Assembly: GCF_014805625.2 (NCBI RefSeq)
Contig: NW_023998470.1
Coordinates: forward strand, 906,570 to 970,569
Direction of reading: 5' to 3'
DNA from: Glossina fuscipes
Taxonomy: Eukaryota > Arthropoda > Insecta > Diptera > Glossinidae
DNA: 64,000 nucleotides
The notes below the pieces were generated by a model that was not told the origin of the DNA, made no database searches, and saw only the letters and a list, made by a program, of their open reading frames with translations. Made by a program: the position numbers and the translations under genes. Positions 24,340 through 35,600 of the stretch are shown here, one piece after another; position 1 is the stretch's first letter; each line of letters opens with the position of its first letter.

Positions 24340-25070
24340 ATAATGTTTATACCCATCACCGAACGATGTGGGACATAGTTCTTTTGTTAAAATGTTGGCA
24401 GAGCGCTGGAGACCCCTCAAAGCATATATATTCTTAAACAGCATCAAATTCTGAATCGATTTAAGCATGTCCGTCTATCCCCCAGCGTAAAGTCTGTCAT
24501 AAACATTTTGCTGGCCGCAAAAATGAAGCTATCGGCCCCAAATTTGGCAAGGAATGAAGGAACTTCTTGCGAACAAATTTGAAAACCCGCCAAATCGGTC
24601 GAGGGAAAAGCCTACAACCATGTAAACTCAGAACACCTCTGTTTATCATAACTAGTTTTTTGCTCATTAATCATAAAATGTGAATGTAAATTGTATGAGT
24701 ATTTGTAAGTATTGTAAACATTGACCACGCCTACTCAGTATTTTAGTGTATCAAAATTTAATTTCTTTTTTAATACCTTTCAAACGCAACAGAGTCAAAT
24801 TCGGAACGCGCTTAAGCGCATCGGTCTGTTCGTGTGTCCACTTGTCCCACTGCCCAATTGTATAGTATAGTAGCTGTGGTACACATTCTCCCATTTGCAA
24901 AAAGGAAGATATGTACTTTGCAAACAAATTAAAAATTGCTCAAACCGGTCAAAGGACACGCCTAAAACGCCCACACGCCTATGCAATAAAAACTGTGAAT
25001 ACCACCACGCTTTTTGCTTGCTACTCGGTAACAAGGATAGGCGTAACAGATTCGAGCACGAGCGAATACG
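24340..25070 (+). repeat. Hairpin-family dispersed repeat, near-complete
   Basis: The left end reads TTTATACCCATCACCGAACG at 24343. Block one has a degenerate GTCY motif near 24468 followed by TGGCCGCAAAAATGAAG. Block two near 24790-24990 has CAAATTCGGAACGCGCTTAA, GTGTGTCCACTTGTCCCAC and CAATTGTATAGTA. The right end at 25050-25067 has inverted arms ATTCG and CGAAT. Read inward from the right end, the sequence GTTACGCCTATCC corresponds to the TATACCC..CACC..TATCC termini of the other copies. This is the same family as 29675-30530, 45655-46380 and 51405-52145, in the opposite orientation. Confidence 0.78.
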
Positions 25071-27261
25071 ATTGTCTTAATTGTTACTCATTGTCTATCA
25101 TGTGAAGGACTTTTATTCGATCGCTTTTTAATTCATCCGTTCATCTGTTACTTAGCAATAACTGTTCGTGCCGAAAGCATTCCATTTCTTAATACCACAT
25201 TAGAACGTATGGAGAATATATGACAATTTTTTTTGCCTAAAGATGTTTTTTAATTAGCTTTTATTGCAATTTTTTATTTTGCAATATTTTTTCTTTTTTA
25301 ACTTACGCAGCAAAAAGCAACAACAACAACATGGACTCAATGATAACACTTGAGAGAAAACCCTTTACCTTAATATGGTAAACTACTTAAGTCTAGGACA
25401 CATGTAAAAAAACCTACACGTATTATACATTGTTAAGCGTAGATCCAAAGCTGAAGGTCACCTGATAGCTAAGCAAATGTTACGGCAATAAAAACAAAAG
25501 AAATGAGACGCCAAAGGTTATTCAAAGCAATACTATCTTACGCACATGTTTACATATCGTTTATAGAGATTCAAATGTCGAAAGGAAAGAATTGATTTTG
25601 TGTTAAGGGAAACTAACACGAATTTCGTATACACTGCAAAGAAAAAAAAATAAATAGTAATAATTAGCTTTTTAAAGGAAAAGCAAGAGAAACTAAGAAG
25701 AAAATTAAGAATTTAATAAAAGATTTTGAAAACTGGTTTCAAAAATCAGACAAAGGATTTGAGCCTAAGACTAATGGGTAAGAATTAGTTTGTAGAACCT
25801 GCATAGGAGGCATCCGTATAGCAAATTGTTGAGGATTCATGAAAAGTGTATTAAAGCAATGATTGATTAAAATCTTAACAACTTTGACGCAATTGTTGTT
25901 GCGCATGTAGAAGTAGCGTATGGAAAACAAACATTCACATATATTTAAACATATCTGTCAACGTGCGTCAGTCACAGTAGAGAAAATAGTCTCTTAAAAA
26001 GATCTCTCCGTACCTTCAAAAACCACTTATAACAATGTATACAAGCGTTGGTTACAGTAAACAAACTATAGCTGAGGTTACTGTTATTACAGTTGTTGTT
26101 ACAGAACAAGGTTGACAATAACATATGCCAAAAAATATATATCTACATGAAAGCAGCCGAAAGAGTAAAGAACAGAACAACAAAAACCTGAAAACAAAAA
26201 GAAAGAATTTAAACAAAAACTTTTTAATACCAGGTTGAAGCCTAAATGACTTTGGTTATGTTGCCGTGGTTTATGACACTTTTGCAGATACTGACACATA
26301 CGTGTGCAGGTACCGAACGGTAAACACACACGGCCATGGATATAGTATGTGTAGTTTTGCATGTGTAAAAAGCGTCATCATTTTTCGAACCAATTTCGTT
26401 ATTATATTGAAATAACAACAACAAATATTATACACAGAAAAAAAAGAAAAAAAAACAACTTTCTTTTCCATTGTACATGCATACGGAGACGTCTGCACAT
26501 ATACATGTTGTTTACCGTAATTGGCTGAAATTGCCTATAGGCAAATGAGTTTTCGTCTTTCAACTATTACTGCTGTTACCGCTACTCGAACGAACATATA
26601 ATCGTGTGAGTGTGCATTTGCCAAGCGTATTGTAACGGTAAATTGCTCCTTATATCCTATGCAGCTGTGTGTGTGTATGATGTTTGATTTTTCTGTAAAA
26701 TATATACCAGGCAACCGAAAAAAAAAAATCCTCTTCTTTGTTGTTAGGTAAATTTACCATATTTTCAAGTATCTCTAACTAATAGCAGTAAATTTCCTAA
26801 TGGTATTGCCATAATTAAAAATATTGTATTGCACATAAACCCGTGTAGTTGAGTGTACGGCTGCATGTGAAACTAATTAATAGACCTTTTTATCGATAAT
26901 CAAGCTCAAGGTAAATTAGGTTCTTTATTACACATGTAACACTTAAGCGAATTTTCTTACATCCAATGTTTTGAGATAAAATACTAGACCGTATCGATTT
27001 ACCTCTAATTTTTGTAAACTCTTTGTACAGTTGTTATGGGATTAGGACACGTAGATCGCTTAGCAAAATACCTAAACTTTCAAATCAAAAATAAACCGAA
27101 TAAGTTATTGTCAATCTTTAGTAAACGTTATTAAATGATTTTCTTGAACCTTATCCTGCATATAACGCGAAGTCAGAATGCAACGAAATCTACCGCTTAA
27201 TGAAAATTCTATTATTGTGCCACGCGAAGTAAATAAAAGGGAATTATACCGGAAAGTTGTC
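25071..27261. other. No gene recognised
   Basis: AT-rich sequence. A short CAA run (CAACAACAACAA) lies near 25318. Short palindromic TA/ACATGT motifs occur near 26470-26510. The minus-strand frames near 26099-26498 overlap one another in different frames and show no family signature. Confidence 0.5.
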
Positions 27262-27565
27262 TCCGCTTTTAGAATCCTAGCTTCTGATAATGGTCCGAAA
27301 TGGATTGCTGAGATTAAGCAAGTCTTTCCACAATCTCCGACTTTGTAAAGCAAAACATTTCTTTCGGTTTTGACAGTGTTGTCGTCGATCAAAAATGGTC
27401 GGTCGTCCACAGCTTGGCTTATCAGAACAGTCGAAATCATTTATTTGAAATTTTTCGAACCATCTGCTGCATGTTCTATCAGCAACTGTACCTTCACCAA
27501 ACATTTTCATTCATTTCGTACACATTTCTTCTTTATCGTATAAAGGAAAGTGGCGTAAATGAACT
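27262..27565 (-). mobile_element. Mariner transposase N-terminal fragment
   Basis: On the minus strand from about 27565 the sequence encodes VHLRHFPLYDKEE, a stop, then MFGEGTVADRTCSRWFEKFQ, NDFDCSDKPSCGRP and IFD. These are the hallmarks of the mariner paired-like DNA-binding domain (VYGEGxVxxRTCxxWFxxFxxGDFxLxDxPRSGRPxxFD). After a frameshift it continues as IVERLA, a stop, SQQSISDHYQKLGF, a stop and KRR, matching the second helix-turn-helix (IAExLNVSQQTISxHLKxLG). The catalytic domain was not found beyond about 27260. Stops and at least two frameshifts make it a relic. The SQQ-S wording suggests a mellifera- or cecropia-like subfamily, by memory only. Confidence 0.88.
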
Positions 27566-29674
27566 TTATCCACAGCCACGAATGCAGGATTGTGCCTCGC
27601 TTAATACCACCATGAATCGTCTTCGGTTTAGTTCGGTTACTAGATCAATATTGAGTATGCAGTGCGATCTATTTATTAAAACTTGTTGTCATCGGAAAGG
27701 AGACAACTTTGCGGTAGGCTTAATATAACAAATTTGCAATGCTTCCATGCCCATGTGCGTTAAATACAACCGCCTTCCCGGGGGCTGGTTTTAAGCGCTT
27801 TTGCCTTGAAAAATTCGGAATGAGAAACGACGTAGTCTTTCTGTTTTCCTAAGCTTTTATGCTGCACTTTTTACCGTTCCTTAATAAAGAAAATTTTGGT
27901 TTTTTCTGTGAATTCATAGTTTCTTGCACTTTGCTCATATTATCTTCCTTGTGATAAATAGCACTCACATGATCGAGAAATCAACTCTTTTATTTTGTTA
28001 TTTTTACTTACGCGATTCAGTCGTTGTATGAAAAATCGCTTAGGCGAAAAAATGTGGAACAAATGATCCCCATTTCATTTCTTTTATTTATGTAAAACGC
28101 CGTAGCAGCAATGTAAGCGATCAGAAACAATAACCATCTGGGTTTTAGAATATACTTAAGCCGTACTAACTTTCGTTAATGAAGCAGCGCTTTTCAAGCC
28201 ATGTCTATTCCTCATTTCGATGAAGCTCTCGTTATCATATGTGTTTCGCAAATTCAATTTTATGAAATTTTGAGGCGATATTTTACCATACATAAAAGCT
28301 TTATCAATGATCTTCACAGTGTAGTTACCGCTGAAACATCATAGCTGCAATGAAGGTATCGCTATTTAAATTGTGAGCAAGATAGCTAAAAAGTCACTGC
28401 TTCAATTATTATAGTTATTGGCAAAGTTTCATGTTCAATACCTTCTTTAATAGCTGATTGCGAGAAATCGGAGGAGAAAGGACATCGATTTTGTGTTGTT
28501 GGACCTTGCTTTTAGGCAGCCTATAACATTACCTCGAATTAAACTGATCCATTTTGATATTCAATTGTAAAAGATGAGGTTTGGCATACCACGACGTTTA
28601 AGGGGAATCATTATCAAGATCACTTAAAAAGTGATGACTAAATATCAAATATTACTAATGTGGGAATTGCCTCAAAGAAGGATTGCTTTACGTGCATTTG
28701 CAGATTGCCGACATACCCCAATGTTTTACTGTAATGCTAATCGATGCCAGTCATTTTCGGACTAATACAATGCAGAGTGAGGCTACCTATTCATTTATTT
28801 GCGTCACGTCATGACCATGCCCTATGCTCTAGGCAATGTTGAGTTCCTTAGTTCTAAGTAATTATTCGTTTTTAAGTTTCTAAGATTCGCTTTCAACCCT
28901 GGAAACCAAAATGTAATTGATTTTTCGATAAGTGCGTACCACACATATCAAAATTATGTTTTGTAATTAACTAATAAAATTTCCTATTGTTTGTTTCCTG
29001 CCATTGTCTTTTTATAGGAAATTTGCAATTAATTTGTGATTTCCTTTTCGAAAAATCGTTCATTGCTTAAAGTGTAAAACTAATTAACTTTAGTTACTTT
29101 GCAGAGAAAAAGGAAACGTTGCAATTTATATATGCTACAACGTAATGATAACAACACTGAACGCAATCGTTAAGTTAAACAAACTTATTTGCATAATATT
29201 TAGTACTTCAGATTGAAATTTTTAAGGCTTAATTTTCATTAGAAAACATATGTAAGAAGAGTTTTCATAAAGAAGTGAAAGAAAGTGAAATTCCGTTTAA
29301 CGCGCGACTATCTAAATTAATTTATTGAGAATTGAAATTTACCCTAGCAATTAATCAGCTTTCGCAGGTGTGTTTTTTTTTTATTATTATTTTCTTTATT
29401 TTCTTCAAATAACGTAATTGTCAACACAAAGTATCGTTCTGCATAAGAAGATTAAATGTTAAAAGTTTTTAATCAAAAAGCAAAATTCAAATGCCGATCT
29501 TTTGATACATTTTTAATTGGCAAAAATTTTCCAATTCAAATGTTTTTTGAAAGCAATCTATGTTCGGTCTATCAAAACGGAAATAATTATCTCTTTTTAC
29601 TACGGTTTCAGTTCTTAATTTATTCTAAATGAAATCTCATTTATACTTTTTTGCCCATGAATTAAATGCAAGCA
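27566..29674. other. No recognised gene; one perfect hairpin
   Basis: The sequence just beyond the mariner start (27566-27900) should hold its 5' untranslated region and terminal repeat, but I could not define them. The remainder is AT-rich and unrecognised apart from the inverted repeat at 28977-29024. Confidence 0.45.
28977..29024. other. Perfect 11-bp inverted repeat
   Basis: AAATTTCCTAT at 28977-28987 is repeated in inverted form as ATAGGAAATTT at 29014-29024, with a 26-base T-rich loop. It could form a stem in DNA or RNA. Function is unknown and chance is possible at this AT content. Confidence 0.7.
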
Positions 29675-30530
29675 GGAAAATTATATTCGGTTGCGACCGA
29701 ATCGTTTACAATCATCACCGCTATCCTATAAAAGATAAAACAAAGGGATATGCATGTAAGCTTTATAATATTGAATGGGCGCGGCTAAATTTTTCTATCT
29801 TTGAAGAATAGCTTTCTGGAAATTTATATCGCTGATAGGTTATTGGCAACGAGTAAGAGGAACGTGAAGCAAACTTGTTCTCAGTGCGAGCATTGGAGGT
29901 GTGTTCCTTAATCAATTTGGAAGATTTTCACACTCTTTCGCCGAATTTTCGGCGATATCGTCTTCTTTGCGAAAGTAAGTTATTTATCGCAGATACTACA
30001 CAGTTAGGAACACGGACAGATAGACGGATTAGCAGAAAGACAGTCTTAAGTGCATTTCGAATCTGAAATTGGCTAAGAGTTTATATACTTTATTGAAGTT
30101 TTGAAGCTTGCTTCTGCGCGTCATAAAGGTTTTAAAAAAAAACAAGTTAAATTTTGATATACTACAATATTGAGTAGGAGTGGTAAATTTTTCCCATTTT
30201 TATACAGCTACCATCATAGCTTTATATACGTTCAAATTTTGTAAGTTATGAGCAAGAAACCGATTTCGAAAAACAGAATTCTGTTCTGAATTTACATGGT
30301 TGTACGCGTCACCCTCGACCGATTTGACGTATTTTCAAGCCATGTACACGAACTTTCTTTGTCTCTGCCAAATTTGAAGTTGATTGCTTTATTTTTGCGA
30401 CCAGGAGAATGTTTTCAAGCAGACATTACTCAGACGGACCGACGGACATGCTTAAATTAATTCAGAATTTCATGCTGATCAAGAAAATATATACTCCTCC
30501 TTAGGCGATGGCTATAAATAAATATAGATA
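29675..30530 (-). repeat. Hairpin-family dispersed repeat with intact terminal hairpin
   Basis: The left end has a perfect 7-bp hairpin (ATTCGGT, TGCG loop, ACCGAAT) at 29685-29702, then CATCACCGCTATCCTATAAA. A GACAGATAGACGG motif near 30014 is the first GTCY block in reverse. The second block is near 30350-30460, with TTTTTGCGACCAGGAGAATG and CAGACGGACCGACGGACATG. The right end near 30495-30525 reads, in reverse, ATAGCCATCGCC. The open frames at 29629-29811 and 29875-30066 lie wholly inside this repeat and are not genes. Confidence 0.82.
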
Positions 30531-30980
30531 ATTGGTTAGAGGAAAATTAAATTTAATATATTCCAATATCTGATTCAGTTGACGGTAAGTGTGTTTATCC
30601 CTGACTTTAACATTTAATTAATAATAGAGATAAGTCGCATAAAATTAATAACAGAAACTCACCAAGTCGCTTGACATAACAAGTTTGTATCGTCTTTGAC
30701 AAGGAAATGCACGACTCCGAGAAGGACTTACTCACAAAAGAATATACGTCAGATTTCTACTTTGTATTATAAAATATTTAACCTTACATTGCCAGGAGGA
30801 ATACAATTCACGTTCAATAGAAAAGCGCGCGTATAGCTTACAAGAAAAAGTTCACTTCATTTACGAATTACCCTAAATTTAGTGATGTTATTTTAATGTA
30901 ATTAAGGTAAAGTTGTTGATTTTAAAGGAAGTTGTGTCAACATCAATAACGCTGAACGCAGTTGAAAGAGTCCAAAAGAG

Positions 30981-31215
30981 ATGAATGCACCAGAATGCAT
31001 AAAAGATAACTCTAAGAGTTATTCCCGATCACATCGAGGAGTGCGACTGCAAGAGATTGCTTACGTCCTAAAGATATCAAAAGGAAGCGCATCCAGCATA
31101 TTGCTAGAGAAAGGTTTAGATCCTACAAGAATGAGGTCATTGTGGAGTCCGAAGCATACCTCCCTATAAAAAAGAGGTGCCGAAATGTTACAAAAGCGTT
31201 GCTTCGGTTGTACGA
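30981..31215 (+). mobile_element. Mariner transposase helix-turn-helix fragment
   Basis: Residues from about 31035 read RGVRLQEIAYVLKISKGSAS followed by SILLE, then MRSLWSPKHTSL, a stop, and KRGAEMLQKRC. This follows the second helix-turn-helix and linker of mariner transposases (RRxTxREIAExLxISKGSVxxIL, then MRRxxARWVPRLLTxxQKxRRVEMC). The first DNA-binding helices upstream and the catalytic domain downstream (31220-31700) could not be read with confidence. It differs in wording from the copies at 640-1085 and 27262-27565, so it probably belongs to a different mariner lineage. Confidence 0.78.
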
Positions 31216-34200
31216 CACTTGATGTAAAAAGTCAAATTTTGGTAAAATAAAATGGTTTCTCTTACTTAGTCTTAGTACTTTGCGAAAAAAGAAGAGCTTA
31301 AGAGAACATATCACATAGTTGAAACTTAAGCTAAATCAATATCCATGAGTTACATCTAAATAACCAGAAGATTGAAACTTGATCTTATTAAAACAATACA
31401 TACTCCGATCGATAAACGAGCGTGCACAGCCGTTATCGGAAAAAACTCAAACTAAGCAAAGGTTCTCGCGAACAGCAGTGTGTAGTTCATTTGTGTTATT
31501 GGGCAGCAACTGGCAAAAAAATCTGCACATGGAACTGATCGAATTAGTCGAAAAAGCATAATTCTGGAAAATTCGTACCAATATTCTGTTGTTAGAAATA
31601 ACCCGCATATGGAATGCGCCATACAGCAGTCAATGCCCGCATAGCAACACTATGCCATTACGTTAAGAAGGATGATACGCGAAGCACCAGACAACGGCAA
31701 AGTATGTTTTCTTGCTGAGGAAAATCGCTTTCCTGCTTTCGTTTTTGTTTCGCGAAGCAAAAGAATACCCAAAATCGTGGAAAGTAAGTGACAAAGTTGC
31801 CATATGATCAGCAACGAAAGAAAGAGATCCTCAATTGATTTTGGACATATATGGCGACGCATGGGATGATTTATTGGACAAATAACTAATTGTTGACGAG
31901 ATTTGAGTCCACTTCGGCTAACTATAGACCTAAGATTCAATTTTGCGAACAGCTCAGCCGAAGTCGAGGACGGCAAAGAAGTTTCAAAAATTTTTCGGTT
32001 ACTCTCTTCTTCAATAAATGTGAGTTTGACATCTCAGACAATTGTTTGCATGAGCTTAATGTTATAGGAGGGAATCTTGTATTCATTTTTTGTGTCAATA
32101 AAATTTTACAAAGTAAAGCCTTTTGATCGCTACACACTCACTTGCCATTCAACGTAGGCTATTATTTCTTCAAAATAGAAATTTTATGATTTTATTTTTC
32201 CTCTTCGGCCATTCTGCTCGCAAAACAATAAAACTGAAGACGAGGGAGAAGAGGAAAAACGTCCTCCTTTCCAACTTAATAAATCGCTGATACATAAATT
32301 ATGTGAAACTATAAGAGAATAATCAGAGTTATCTCTCATCATGCGAAGGTGGCCAGAGCCTTGGTATAGGGAAAATTGTGGCATTTTGTTACAGAGACTA
32401 GTTTTTTGTCACAATGTGTGCTAAGCGCAAAGAGATCCGGCTGGACACGAAGAATAGCGTAATGAAACGAAAAATAGGCATTGCAAAAATTCTGGCCACC
32501 TTAGTTTTCAACTGCTTTTAATCAGTCTGACATCTGGTATATGTTATAAACGAAGCAACCTTTTCCAAGCCAAGAATATTTGTTGCTATCTCTCAGACGC
32601 GAAGAGAGAGAAGAAAAGACATACTTTTTTTTTTTTTTTTGGATGAAATAACATAAAATTTTATATTCTCGCCACTCTTCAATTCTTCTATCTTGATTTG
32701 AAATACAGTATACGAAAGGATATGACAACAAGGGGCACAAGGAAGAAAAAAAGCTTAAATTTATACAAAACAAAACCACAAATACATTAAAGCACATTAT
32801 TAAACCAATTGAGTGTCATTATCAGTTATGGCCATCCATAAACATTTATATTCTTCGACAAATACCACAGAGAATGAATGAGTGTATACTCGTATATAAG
32901 CACATGAATACATATACGCTTGTACACACCGTCCATTTGTGCTGGATTGTTGTTAGCATTCGGTGTTGGCGTCAGTCATTTGGTTTGCTTTTGGTTAAGT
33001 TTTAATATAAATACTTCTAATATTTATGTTTATGTGGCTGTGAGGCATGAAATTAGTTTTCTACTAATAAACGAGTAAAAATGCTAATAGAGCGTAGAAT
33101 TGCTAAAAACAGTAATTAAGCTTAACCAAAATAATGCCTGCATATGTATATGCAGTAGATATTTTGGATTTTCATTTTAAGATAACTTTTGAATATTTGC
33201 ACAAATTTTTAAGCATATAAAATGTTCAATAAATATTTGAAATTTTATTCACCTCGATATTAACAGGTCATCTCACTTGAATGGCCCTTTAGGTGATCTT
33301 CAATTACAAAGAAAAAAAATGAATAAATTTTTAAGAGATTTATTGCTTTTTAAAAAATATATAAATTTAGTATTAACGCCTTCTCGAGTGCACTAATTAG
33401 AAGATGAATGGTTCAGAGTAAATTCAAATATTTTCAAAGCACAGCCTTTTACTTCTCATATCAAAAGAATTTAGTCGAAGAAGAGATGAATGTTTAAATT
33501 AGGGCGAAATGTTAGTATGTTCGGCGACACATAGATGTGTGTTTTGTGCACCACCCATATGCTTATTAATGTTTTATGGTGGAAATTGATCCATAGTAGC
33601 ACTTTAGGGCAAAAATTGCCGGTAGATCATGACGAGCAATCCCTCATATGGAGCGAAAGTCTGTTTTCTAGTTGTTTATGACGGAGATTGAGAAATAATA
33701 AAATTTTTAGGAAGTAAATTAAGTTTGCACCTCGTCACGCGTTGTTTTGGCAATTTCCCAATATGCGGCATTTCACGGAGAGCATATTTTTGCATGAAAA
33801 TAGTGTGTAATTTTTAGTGTGTGATTACTAGAACGTGTCAATAATTGTACTAGGCAAAGTAATGTAGGGTGTCTAATAATCGAGCTTGTCCAATTGTAAT
33901 GCTCTCATTTGTTTCTTTCCCACTTTATGGCTAAAGAATATTTTTGCAGATTTCATTACTATTGCTGAAGGTCTGCCTACGGCTGAAAGGTAATTTTACA
34001 GGCCAGTCAGTATTGTTTCTTTTTTTTATCTTATGTCGTGTAATTCGCAAGACAATTGGATATGTTCATATATTCCTCCCTCTGTTCGCCGTGTCTTCTT
34101 CTCAACATTGATATATAAAATTGAAAGGATTTTAATCATTTATTACTTTTCAATACGAATGCGTCTTGCCGCGCCCATGAAACCGCAACAAATAAAAAAA

Positions 34201-35228
34201 AAATATTGCTTTAATTGGTAAAATCGCAAAAAATACATTGTTAAAGCGATCAATAAGTCCAGGGACTATCTTTTTCTTTTTGCAAAATTCGACTTATTTT
34301 CAACAATATGGCTTCCGTCAAGTGTGACACAAGCATGCAACAATTCTTTAACATTCCGACACAATTTTTATGGACTATTTTATAAAGATCTTCAATAATT
34401 TTATTATTGCATGCAAATGTTTTCCCCTCCGTTTGGGTGTTCGTATTTTCGTATAGAGACAATATTTATTTGTCAGTCCTGGCAATCGCTGCCCGATGTG
34501 TTATGATAGTTCTTGACGAATTTCTCACGCTAAATATGCCCTTCTACCCAACATAAAAAAATACCTTTTTTTTTTAAATAGGTTATAAAAACACCTTGTA
34601 CCAGCTTGAACCACTGACATATCGATTTGGGTAAGTCTGACTCTCTTGCTGCCTCTTTATCTGTCTGTCTGGCTGGTGAAATTACGGGTATATTTCGTCG
34701 AGTATAATATAAAAACCAGGTCACTTTGTGCACCGAAACATATAGTTCTCCCCTTTTTCCTAAAATGTGCAGCTCTCTGTATTCAAAGCTTTAAATTTAA
34801 TCTTGTACTTCCCTAAAACTCTTTTCGTTTCGCAAGATGACAGATTCAATTATCGGGTTAATGTGTTTGTTCATATTTCGTGAAAGTGCTAGTTATGTAC
34901 ATTTTCTTGAACTGCACAGGGCTTAGCGTAAAGTTTTAACTTTTTGATTAAACTTTTCCAACTCCTTCGCAATTGCTCTCAACTTAAGTTAGAAAACCAG
35001 GTCAATTGGCCCATGAGTTTGTGCACAATTTTCGAAATTGACAATTTTGTTTTTTGTTCTGCTGCAGGACTGCGGGCTTTAAACTTTAAGTTTGCTTTTA
35101 CACTTTCACTAGTTCAGCTAAAACGAACTATAGCCTCGCCCGTAATATCTTACACGTCCCTGAAAACATGTGACCTTAATGGCGAAGCCCGCCATGGACT
35201 CCACAGCACATAAACGACAGGTGAGAAC
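31216..35228. other. No recognised gene
   Basis: The first ~700 bases are slightly richer in G and C and may hold further decayed transposon, including an unrecognised 108-codon minus-strand frame at 31650-31976. A T run lies at 32623-32641. A small GTCT-rich patch near 34655-34680 may be a worn fragment of the hairpin repeat family. The rest is unrecognised AT-rich sequence. Confidence 0.45.
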
Positions 35229-35600
35229 GGTGAAGTAGTGAGGAAAATTGTTATGGAGAATCATCGAATCATTACTAGAGAAGTTGCTGAGGCTGTCTCA
35301 CACATGGGCACGAAACGTGTGGCACGAAAATGCGTCAGGTCACACGTTATTTCTTGTTTATTACTTTCTGTCCAAAAAGAATGCCGTAATTATGCCTCAG
35401 CCAACGTATTCGTCGTCGGTGTTTGCCCCCAGTGACTTTTTCCCATTTCCAAATATGAAAAGAGCCGTTAAAGCGCAGAGTTGTCCCACGGTTAAGGAGA
35501 TAAAGACATGATCGCTGAAAAAAACGCTGACACAAGTGTATCATATCCGAGCGAGATAACTTTGCATTGAAAGGTTCAATTCAAGGCGAATATTACCTCT
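35229..35600 (+). mobile_element. Mariner deletion derivative: N-terminal helix joined to catalytic C-terminus
   Basis: The first block (35229-35330) reads EVVR.KIVMENHRIITREVAEAVSHM and KRVARK, the second helix-turn-helix of a mariner. In an overlapping frame from 35320 comes WHENASGHT, FLSKKNAVIMPQPTYS, then FAPSDFFPFPNMKRA and PTVKEIKT, a stop and SLKK. This is the family's HDNASxHTSLxxxxFLAxxNxxVxxxPPYSPDLAPSDFFLFPKLK region. The second catalytic Asp is Glu here. The third (SD) is retained, with one extra residue between them compared with the usual D-34-D spacing. About 150 residues between the two blocks are missing, and the blocks lie in different frames. The A/T-rich tail near 35620-35670 may be the 3' untranslated end. 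Confidence 0.88.
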
